Shown in pieces: positions 1 to 5,523 of a stretch of 5,534 nucleotides of DNA (positions are counted from its first letter, which is position 1; every line of letters starts with the position of its first letter). This DNA is from CBFCZU01 sp965602635 (GTDB lineage: Bacteria; Planctomycetota; Phycisphaerae; SM23-33): the NCBI GenBank assembly GCA_965602635.1, contig CBFCZU010000268.1, positions 1 through 5,534 on the forward strand, in the 5' to 3' direction. Both the position numbers and the translations under genes were made by a program. The notes under the pieces are model-generated. The model had not been told where the DNA came from. It saw only the letters and a program-made list of their open reading frames with translations, and did not search any database.

Positions 1-1
1 G

Positions 2-1981
2 GACCTTAACGAGGCCGAGTTCCCCGACCTGTTCAACGCCTTCTACAACCTGCTGGCGCACCTGGAGGGCCCCGAGCGCAGTACGAAGGCGGCCCAAATG
101 GCGGTCAACGTCATCAACTTCCGCGACACCGACAGCGACCCGATCGGAAAGAAGGTGCCGGGGGTGGCCGACGTGCCGGGCGCGGTCGCACGCGTTTACG
201 GCGTGAAGCGCCAGCCGTTCCTGGTCGAGGCCGCCTACAAGCGCGAGAAGGTCGGCGGGGTCGGCGGGGGCATAGAGAACTACTACGCCATAGAGCTGTT
301 CAACCCATTCGAAACCGCGATCGACATCAGCGACTGGAAGGTCAAGGTGGGCGGGGACGCGTACCCCATGCCCGTCAACGGCGGCAACACCCTCCCCGCC
401 GGCGGAAGGATGGTCATCGTCAACGACGCCAGCAGCATCCCCGTCCCCGGCGGCGTCAGAGAGGAAGAGCTCGGCGACCTCGACCTGACGAAGGACGTTC
501 TCATCCTCCGCCCCAGCGACGTGGACGGCACCACCCACTACATCGTCGTGGACAGCATCAGCCCGGCCGATTTCAGGAAGAATCCCCAGACCGATCCGGC
601 GGCCGATCTGCCCGAGACGGAATGCCTCCGCAGGGACGACGTCCTGGCCCACGCCTTCTACGCCCTGCGGCTCTACAACACGACCAGAATCACCGACGAC
701 ATCACCACGCCCGCCGGCGCCGCGAGCCTCGGCAAGGAGAACGACGGCGTGCAGCTGCCCAAGGACACCAAGCCCTGCCCGGTGTACGTCCGCAACGGCA
801 ACTTCATCAACGTCGCCGAGGTGTGCAGGATCTTCTACATCGGGCCCGGCGAGGACGTCAGCCTGAGCGAGGGCCTGACCCAGACCACCAGCTTCTACAA
901 CGGGCGGCTGGACATGGGCGGCCTTCCAGAGAAGCCCTCCTGGGGGGACATGGGAATACCGATCATCCCCCTGGGCTGCATGCCCTGGGACTTCCTGATG
1001 GTCCACAGCCCGATGGCCGATGGCGTGGACAACGACGACGACGGGCAGGCAGACTCGGCCGACACCGACGGCGGGGAGGACCTGGTCTATGGCCGGGTGA
1101 ACATCAACACCGCGCCGCACGAGGTGCTCCAGTGCCTGCCCAGCTTTGCGAGCATGACCCAGGACGATCGCGACAAGATCGTCCGGGAGATCCTCTGCTA
1201 CCGCGACCTGGATGACAATGAGGACATCGTCGCCACGCTGCCCGGCTCGGGCGGCGGCTTGCCGTACGGGACGTACGGGCGGGGGCACAAGTATGTCCTG
1301 GGCATCGCCGACCTGCGAAACGAGCCCGGCTTCGCCTCGCCCGGCGAGATCGTCCTGCCCCTGCTGGCCCGCGCGAGCAAGGACGACATCACCGCGGAGA
1401 ACAAGCTGCCGAGGGACACCTACGATCTTGCGGCGGCTCCCTACAACGAAAGTCCATACAACTACGCCCTCTCGCTGGCCCAGGACGGCACGACTCGCAC
1501 CGACGACGGGCTCAGCGCCGCAGACGGCGACACGGTCAGCGACGACCTCGTCAAGCGCCACGTGTACGCCAGTTGGCTGAGCAACCACGTGGCCGTCCGG
1601 TCTGACGTGTACCTGGCGCACATCGCCGTCTACGCCAGCACGGCCGAGGGCAGCGGCACCCCGACCCTCAGCGGCGACACCCTCACCGACGACACGAAGA
1701 GCTGGGAGGACGACAAGTGGGTGAGGGTCAGTACGCAGGAGGAGCTGCTTCACGTCGTCTTCTTTAAGGACGGCGTGGCGGAGCAGATTCGCCGGATCAC
1801 CGATAACGAGGCGAAGACCCTCACGGTGGACAGCGACTGGGACCCGGTGACGGTGGATCCGAGCAAGGACCATTACCAGATCCTCTCGGTCAAGCGTCGG
1901 TACGTGGCGCTGATCGACCGCAGCAACGTCCGGAGCGTGCTGGACAGGCCCGAGGTGCTGATGTTCGCGGAGGTGCGGTAG
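2..1981 (+). CDS. GspK-like / lamin-tail-domain protein, 5'-truncated by the window edge
   Basis: The reading frame is open from base 2, so the ATG at 98 is internal; it also has no Shine-Dalgarno. Visible are 659 residues ending in TAG. Numbering from base 2, the order is: an Asp-Leu-Asn helical motif (1-20) and AVNVINFRDTDSDP (34-47), resembling type II secretion minor pseudopilin K; a beta-rich lamin-tail-like domain (about 93-183; YYAIELFNPFE, then DISDWKVKVGG and LPAGGRMVIVND); an acidic DGVDNDDDGQADSADTDGG stretch (340-358) like calcium-binding repeats; GRVNINTAPHEVLQCLP (364-380), a second K-type motif; then a C-terminal core (RSDVYLAHI near 533, RRYVALIDRS near 632) split by a TLTDDTKSW module. 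Planctomycete genomes carry large proteins of this plan, from recollection. A role at the cell surface or in a pseudopilus is inferred. The N-terminal pilin-type helix, if any, is outside the window. It converges on ispG. The exact family name is uncertain. Confidence 0.72.
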   Translation, partial: DLNEAEFPDLFNAFYNLLAHLEGPERSTKAAQMAVNVINFRDTDSDPIGKKVPGVADVPGAVARVYGVKRQPFLVEAAYKREKVGGVGGGIENYYAIELFNPFETAIDISDWKVKVGGDAYPMPVNGGNTLPAGGRMVIVNDASSIPVPGGVREEELGDLDLTKDVLILRPSDVDGTTHYIVVDSISPADFRKNPQTDPAADLPETECLRRDDVLAHAFYALRLYNTTRITDDITTPAGAASLGKENDGVQLPKDTKPCPVYVRNGNFINVAEVCRIFYIGPGEDVSLSEGLTQTTSFYNGRLDMGGLPEKPSWGDMGIPIIPLGCMPWDFLMVHSPMADGVDNDDDGQADSADTDGGEDLVYGRVNINTAPHEVLQCLPSFASMTQDDRDKIVREILCYRDLDDNEDIVATLPGSGGGLPYGTYGRGHKYVLGIADLRNEPGFASPGEIVLPLLARASKDDITAENKLPRDTYDLAAAPYNESPYNYALSLAQDGTTRTDDGLSAADGDTVSDDLVKRHVYASWLSNHVAVRSDVYLAHIAVYASTAEGSGTPTLSGDTLTDDTKSWEDDKWVRVSTQEELLHVVFFKDGVAEQIRRITDNEAKTLTVDSDWDPVTVDPSKDHYQILSVKRRYVALIDRSNVRSVLDRPEVLMFAEVR

Positions 1982-2006
1982 GGGCGCTATCTGGCATTTC
2001 TCGTGA

Positions 2007-2024
2007 ACCACAGAGAACACAGAG
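2007..2024. repeat. Left arm of 18-bp inverted repeat (CACAGAG doublet)
   Basis: The sequence ACCACAGAGAACACAGAG contains CACAGAG at 2009-2015 and again at 2018-2024, separated by AA. Its reverse complement matches 2188-2205 at 16 of 18 positions; both mismatches fall in the two-base spacer between the heptamers. Short repeats of this CACAGAG type between genes are familiar to me from environmental high-GC genomes, but I could not check that here. Confidence 0.8.
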
Positions 2025-2050
2025 TTCTAAGAGCTTCCATTGGATATGTC

Positions 2051-2068
2051 TCGCCAGGGAGCCAGGGG
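2051..2068. repeat. Inner short tandem repeat, left (GCCAGGGA/GCCAGGGG)
   Basis: After TC, the octamers GCCAGGGA (2053-2060) and GCCAGGGG (2061-2068) lie in tandem and differ at one base. The element begins TCGCCA, which recurs in reverse complement in the tandem at 2131-2149 and its flank, so it may be half of an inner inverted pair. Confidence 0.45.
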
Positions 2069-2130
2069 TTATGGAGTCTCCTGCATAAGCTCATGCCCAG
2101 GTTCCCGTGACCAGGAAAGACAGACTGTCA

Positions 2131-2149
2131 TTGGGCGAAGTTGGCGAAG
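2131..2149. repeat. Inner short tandem repeat, right (TTGGGCGAAG/TTGGCGAAG)
   Basis: TTGGGCGAAG (2131-2140) is followed directly by TTGGCGAAG (2141-2149), the same unit less one G. Reverse-complemented it reads CTTCGCCAA then CTTCGCCCAA, sharing TCGCCA with the left inner element at 2051. Similarity between the two inner elements is short, so the pairing is weaker than that of the outer arms. Confidence 0.45.
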
Positions 2150-2187
2150 TCGCTCGTAACTTCCTCTATAACAACCGCTTCTGCTAT

Positions 2188-2205
2188 CTCTGTGACCTCT
2201 GTGGT
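2188..2205. repeat. Right arm of 18-bp inverted repeat (CTCTGTG doublet)
   Basis: The sequence CTCTGTGACCTCTGTGGT contains CTCTGTG at 2188-2194 and 2197-2203, separated by AC. It is the inverted partner of 2007-2024, with 16 of 18 matches and 163 bases between the arms. It ends 12 bases from the ispG stop codon, so ispG read-through RNA would contain it. Confidence 0.8.
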
Positions 2206-2212
2206 GAGAGGT
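2195..2212 (+). terminator. Possible weak hairpin downstream of the GspK-like gene
   Basis: ACCTCT (2195-2200) pairs with AGAGGT (2207-2212) around the loop GTGGTG, and two further T residues follow on the plus strand. The stem is only six base pairs and it overlaps the right inverted-repeat arm, so it may owe its existence to the repeat rather than to termination. On the ispG strand no T-run follows it. Confidence 0.2.
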
Positions 2213-2217
2213 TTGGG

Positions 2218-3318
2218 CTACCTGCCTTCGGCCAGCAGTGCCCGGACCTCCGCGACGACGGCTTCGACGATCCGGTCGGCGGGGACGGTTCGGAGGCGCT
2301 TCCCCCCGCGGTAGATGTCGGCCTTATTCTTGCCGCAGCAGGCGGCCACGTCCACGCCCTGGGCCTCGCCGGGCCCGTTGACCACGCAGCCCATGACCGC
2401 GACTGACACGTGCTCCTTGACGTCGCCCAGGGCGGCGCGTGCCTCGCGTGCCAGTGCGTTGACGTCGGCCTCCGTCCGCCCGCAGGTGGGGCAGGCGATG
2501 ATCTCGACACCCTCGCGCTGCCGCAGGCGCAGCGACGCGAGCAGCTCGACGCCGGCGGCCACCTCGGCGATCGGGTCGCCGGCGAGGCCGATGCGGATCG
2601 TCTCGCCGATGCCCTCCGACAGCAGAGCCCCCAGGGCCGCGACCGACCGGACGACGCCCGTCTCGGGCAGCCCGGCGTGCGTCAGCCCCAGGTGCAGCGG
2701 GTAGTCGAACCGCTCGGCGAGCGCCCGGTTGACGGCCACGCACGTGGTCGCGTCGTGGCTCTTGGCCGAGAGCACCAGGTCGTGGAAGTCGGCCTCGGCG
2801 AAGACCTCCAGGTACTCGGCGAGTGTGGCGACCATCAGCTCGACGAGCCCTCCGGCGGCGAGCTGCCTGTCGCGCCGGTCGGCGTCGCGGCGGTCGATGA
2901 CGGAGCCCTCGTTGACCCCCACGCGGATGGGGATTCCCGCCTCCCGGCAGGCGTCGATCACGGCGCGGACCTGCCCGCGCTGGGCGATGTTGCCCGGGTT
3001 GAGGCGGATTTTGTGCACGCCGGCGGCCACCGCCTCGAGCGCGCGGGCGAACTGGAAGTGCACGTCCGCCACCACGGGGATCGGCGATGCGGCGACGATC
3101 TCCGCCAGGGCGGCGGTGTCGGGGTGCGTCGCCGCCGCCACCCGCACGATCTGGCAGCCCGCCTCGGCCAGCGACTCGATCTGGGCGATCGTCGCGGCCG
3201 CGTCGGCCGTGCGCGTCGTCGTCATCGACTGCACGCTCACCGGCGCGCCGCCCCCGATCGCCACGCCGCCCACCCACACGCGGCGCGTCTCACGGCGTTG
3301 GATCTCGGGCAGCTTCAC
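2218..3318 (-). CDS. ispG: 4-hydroxy-3-methylbut-2-en-1-yl diphosphate synthase (IspG/GcpE)
   Basis: This cytosolic 4Fe-4S enzyme of the MEP (non-mevalonate) isoprenoid pathway reductively converts methylerythritol cyclodiphosphate to HMBPP. The 366-residue product aligns end to end with the bacterial two-domain form (E. coli about 372): IQRRETRRVWVGGVAIGGGAP near the N-terminus, SVQSMTTTRT (28-37), KIRLNPGNI (103-111), RVGVNEGS (132-139), SAKSHD (184-189), LHLGLTHAG (208-216), LLSEGIGETIRIGLAGDP (232-249). Cluster ligands are Cys276 and Cys279 (ACPTCGR) and Cys311 with Glu318 (GCVVNGPGE). The large middle insert of plant and chlamydial IspG is absent. The start is GTG, the first start codon after an in-frame TAG at 3330-3328, and it fits the family N-terminus. 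It has no clear Shine-Dalgarno and overlaps the preceding gene's TGA as GTGA, so translation is probably coupled. A Cys327-Cys328 pair near the C-terminus looks unusual. Confidence 0.97.
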   Translation of the reverse strand: MKLPEIQRRETRRVWVGGVAIGGGAPVSVQSMTTTRTADAAATIAQIESLAEAGCQIVRVAAATHPDTAALAEIVAASPIPVVADVHFQFARALEAVAAGVHKIRLNPGNIAQRGQVRAVIDACREAGIPIRVGVNEGSVIDRRDADRRDRQLAAGGLVELMVATLAEYLEVFAEADFHDLVLSAKSHDATTCVAVNRALAERFDYPLHLGLTHAGLPETGVVRSVAALGALLSEGIGETIRIGLAGDPIAEVAAGVELLASLRLRQREGVEIIACPTCGRTEADVNALAREARAALGDVKEHVSVAVMGCVVNGPGEAQGVDVAACCGKNKADIYRGGKRLRTVPADRIVEAVVAEVRALLAEGR

Positions 3319-5060
3319 GGCCGCATTCTATCAAGAATCGCCCGGCGATGGATGAGGTAGTAATCGCGGAGTATTCGGCACTGCCAGAGCCGCACCGCCG
3401 CGGGGGCGTCGATGTCGTATGGGGGCAGGCCCTCGACCACGGCCGGATACACGCGGCACATCAGCCATCCGGTGAGGACCGAGTCGATCTCCTCGGCGGA
3501 ACCGGCCGCGGCGCCCAGGACGAGGTCGAGGCCCTCGGCCCTGCCGGCCAGCAGCAGGGCGGTCAGGCCCCGGCTGCGGGGGAAGTCGCTCGTCCGCACC
3601 ATGGCGACGGTCTCGTCGGCGAACTCCTGGTGCCCCAGGGCCAGCAGGGCGCACTTGTAGCTTCCGGCCAGGTAGGGGTCGCGCTCCGGCCCCAGGGGCC
3701 CGCCGCGGAGCCTGTCCAGCATGGCCTTCTCGACCTGCGGCGCCCGGGCGGTGCCGCGGGCGAGCATGGCCAGCAGCATCGCCCCCGCCGACGTGACGCC
3801 CTCGTTGCGCTCGTCAGCGGCCAGGAAGCTCTCGGCCAGGCGGCGGGCGGCTTCCTTGTCGGCCGACCGGGCCAGGTTCCAGGCGACGTAGTCGCCCACG
3901 AGCCAGGCCTGCGACTCGCAGGCGGTGCGGAGGTGCTCGGCGGCCTTGTCGGGCGCGTGGCGGAAGATCGCTACGGCGGCGGCGGCGGCCTGGAGCGACG
4001 TGCCCTCCTGCCCGGCCGCCTGGGTAAGTAGGGCGACGATCTGGTCACTTGTCATCGCAGGGCCGGGCCCGGCCTGGGCAAGCGCCTCGGCCGAGAGGAT
4101 CATCGCCAGGCCCGTGCGAGGGTGCCAAAGTTCCTTCATCACGCCGGCGAACGTCGGCGGTGCGGCGTCGAGACGGCCCGCCGCGTTGACGGCCGCCGCC
4201 AGGCGCTGGGCGTCCGCCGTCGTAAGCTTCGACTTGTCGGCATCGACGATGCCCTTGATGACGGCGAGCACGTGCGGCCGGGCGGTCACGAGCTGCATCT
4301 TGCCCGCCGCGACCAGCGCCATGTGCGGTGGGCTCTTCCCCCCGCCGCCGGCGAACCTGAAGACCTGCATCACCGCCGCCGCCGTGGTGTCGGCCTTGAG
4401 ATCCTGTTCCCGCAGACCTGCGAGGGCGGGATCATACATCTTCGGCAGCGCCGCGACGTGGAGCAGCTTGCCCAGTAGCTCATCCTTCCCCTCACGCTGG
4501 GCCTGGACGACGGCCTGGGCGATCTGCCCGGCGTAATCCCCCGGCGCGAGCCGCGCGAGCGCATACGCCGCGTCGGCCTTCTCGGCGTCGGCCTGGGCGT
4601 TCTGGAAGACCTTGGCGATCGGGCCTGTCAGCGCGGTCCGCCCCGCCAGGGCAGCGTCCAGCGCGGCGGCGGCGCGGACGGAGGCTTCCTTGTCGCCCAG
4701 CAGCTTGGTCAGCGCCGCGTCGTCGCGCAGTCTCGCCGCCAGCAGGGCGGAGGCCGCGCGCACCTCAGGCTCGGCGTCGCCCGCCGCCAGCGCCAGCGCG
4801 GCGCGGGCGTGCTCGTTGTCGCGCCCGGCGCGGACCAGCTCGTGGACAGATACGAGCCGCAGCGCGATTGACTGCGGGTCGCCCCCGGCCGCGAGCTTGA
4901 CCCGCCAGAGCCTGTCCTGGCAGTCGCCCCCCCGGCCCGGTGGCGGGAACCGCTTGATCCGCCCGAGCGCCTCGGCCGCGGCGGCGAAGCGCGCGTCGTC
5001 GGGCGAGTCGAGGGCCGCCTCAAGCCGCCGCAGGAACGCCGGGCGGTCGCGCGCCCGCAT
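3315..5060 (-). CDS. HEAT-like helical-repeat protein, function unknown
   Basis: This is an Ala- and Leu-rich, almost wholly helical protein of 581 residues from the ATG at 5060. HEAT-type signatures are clearest at 94-110 (GDAEPEVRAASALLAAR) and 122-140 (GDKEASVRAAAALDAALAG); similar helix pairs probably continue from about 155 to 235 and 340 to 530. A Gly run (238-241) breaks the middle. The C-terminus (about 540-575) differs: PPYDID, then RLWQCRILRDYYLIHRR, rich in Trp, Tyr and basic residues. No catalytic motif is visible, so a scaffold or protein-binding role is the usual inference. The start is doubtful: there is no Shine-Dalgarno, and the frame stays open upstream to a TAG at 5198-5196, encoding a basic then hydrophobic stretch like a membrane anchor but with no ATG, GTG or TTG. 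Its TGA overlaps the ispG GTG start, making a two-gene unit. Planctomycetes are rich in such HEAT proteins. Confidence 0.75.
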   Translation of the reverse strand: MRARDRPAFLRRLEAALDSPDDARFAAAAEALGRIKRFPPPGRGGDCQDRLWRVKLAAGGDPQSIALRLVSVHELVRAGRDNEHARAALALAAGDAEPEVRAASALLAARLRDDAALTKLLGDKEASVRAAAALDAALAGRTALTGPIAKVFQNAQADAEKADAAYALARLAPGDYAGQIAQAVVQAQREGKDELLGKLLHVAALPKMYDPALAGLREQDLKADTTAAAVMQVFRFAGGGGKSPPHMALVAAGKMQLVTARPHVLAVIKGIVDADKSKLTTADAQRLAAAVNAAGRLDAAPPTFAGVMKELWHPRTGLAMILSAEALAQAGPGPAMTSDQIVALLTQAAGQEGTSLQAAAAAVAIFRHAPDKAAEHLRTACESQAWLVGDYVAWNLARSADKEAARRLAESFLAADERNEGVTSAGAMLLAMLARGTARAPQVEKAMLDRLRGGPLGPERDPYLAGSYKCALLALGHQEFADETVAMVRTSDFPRSRGLTALLLAGRAEGLDLVLGAAAGSAEEIDSVLTGWLMCRVYPAVVEGLPPYDIDAPAAVRLWQCRILRDYYLIHRRAILDRMRP

Positions 5061-5108
5061 GGCCGCCAGGGCGACGGCCCCGGCCCAGCCCCCCGCCGTC
5101 AGAAGCGC

Positions 5109-5112
5109 GGAG
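5109..5112 (+). promoter_or_regulatory. Candidate ribosome binding site favouring a TTG start at 5122
   Basis: GGAG at 5109-5112 lies nine bases before the in-frame TTG at 5122. The alternative ATG at 5059 has no purine-rich motif at suitable spacing. This favours a 133-residue receiver beginning just before its first beta strand, but four bases in GC-rich DNA is weak evidence. Confidence 0.35.
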
Positions 5113-5121
5113 CGGCCGGCC

Positions 5122-5523
5122 TTGCAGGACCGCCGCGTGCTGGTCGTCGATGCCGACGAAAACGTCCGCAGCGCCGCCCACGCCCTCTTGGAACGCTACG
5201 GCTGCGTGGTGGAAACCGCCCACGACGGCGCCGAAGCCGTCTACATGGTCCGCGCCATGACCGACGGCGGATACGACGTGATGATCGCCGACATCCGCCT
5301 GCCCGACATGACCGGCTACGAGTTCATGCTCAAGCTCCAGCGATTGATGGACCCCGTGCCCCTGGTCCTGATGACCGGCTTCGGATACGATCCCGGCCAC
5401 TCGATCGTCAAGGCCCGCCAGGCCGGCCTCCAAGCCGTCCTCTACAAACCCTTCCGCCTCGATCAGCTCCTCGAAACCGTCGAGCAGATCATCCAGTCCC
5501 CCGGCCCCGTGAAGCAGGCCTGA
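5122..5523 (+). CDS. Stand-alone two-component receiver (REC) domain protein
   Basis: This is a phosphoryl-accepting receiver domain of 133 residues from the TTG at 5122, with no output domain; the stop TGA follows directly after the REC fold. Strand 1 is RVLVVDADENVR; the phosphoacceptor is Asp57 in IADIRLPDMTG; the conserved hydroxyl is Thr85 in LMTGFG; the conserved lysine is Lys109 in LYKPF. In the first acidic cluster Asp10 is kept, but the next residue is Ala where many receivers have a second Asp (DAD for DDD). The loop after Thr85 (GFGYDPGHSIVKARQAG) is slightly longer than usual. Other starts are ATG 5059 (154 residues, adding a Pro/Ala-rich linker-like segment and touching the HEAT start) and GTG 5137, which cuts into strand 1. 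It may act as a single-domain regulator, or be the detached C-terminal receiver of a hybrid kinase. Its kinase partner is not in the window. Confidence 0.87.
   Translation: MQDRRVLVVDADENVRSAAHALLERYGCVVETAHDGAEAVYMVRAMTDGGYDVMIADIRLPDMTGYEFMLKLQRLMDPVPLVLMTGFGYDPGHSIVKARQAGLQAVLYKPFRLDQLLETVEQIIQSPGPVKQA

Larger units (their letters stand above)
1982..2217. other. Gene-free, lower-GC spacer between convergent genes
   Basis: These 236 bases separate the stop of the GspK-like gene from the stop of ispG. I counted 126 G+C in bases 1981-2220, about 52%, well below the flanking genes. No convincing coding frame lies wholly inside it. It holds the outer inverted arms (2007-2024 and 2188-2205), an inner pair of short tandem repeats (2051-2068 and 2131-2149) and a small hairpin (2195-2212). 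No strong GC stem with a U-run is visible for either gene, so how the two converging transcripts end is not evident. The composition and symmetry suggest an inserted non-coding repeat unit rather than ordinary spacer. Confidence 0.7.

Noticed and set aside
98..100. ATG at 98 as the start of the first gene
   Set aside because: The frame is open to the window edge, the upstream residues continue a plausible K-type helical motif, and no ribosome binding site precedes it.
622..1215. Plus-strand frame of 197 codons inside the GspK-like gene
   Set aside because: It has Arg/His/Gln-rich shadow composition, while the overlapping frame carries the LTD-like and NINTAP motifs.
2107..2406. Possible small gene starting at a GTG in the spacer
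   Set aside because: Most of it is antisense to the ispG 3' end, there is no ribosome binding site, and the product has no recognisable pattern. The spacer part is explained by repeats.
2324..3277. Minus-strand frame of about 317 codons within ispG in another phase
   Set aside because: The translation is an Arg/Gly/Ala-rich string with no domain, a frame-shifted shadow of ispG.
2410..3360. Long plus-strand open frame of about 316 codons opposite ispG
   Set aside because: It is antisense to a gene with complete IspG motifs. Its product is a low-complexity Arg/Gly/Asp/His mixture typical of the opposite strand of GC-rich coding DNA.
3974..3989. GGC trinucleotide run
   Set aside because: It encodes a poly-Ala stretch in an Ala-rich helical protein and is expected from composition, with no sign of phase variation.
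3087..4031. Plus-strand frame of about 314 codons spanning the HEAT-ispG boundary
   Set aside because: It has biased Arg/Pro/Gly composition, is antisense to two better-supported genes, and shows no motif.
4612..5058. Upstream extension of the receiver frame to an ATG at 4612
   Set aside because: The added part is Ser/Ala/Arg-rich and lies wholly opposite the HEAT-like gene. The receiver fold starts only after about 5122.
5061..5121. Search for divergent promoters between the HEAT and receiver genes
   Set aside because: The segment is extremely GC-rich with no -10-like AT-rich hexamer, so no promoter could be supported.
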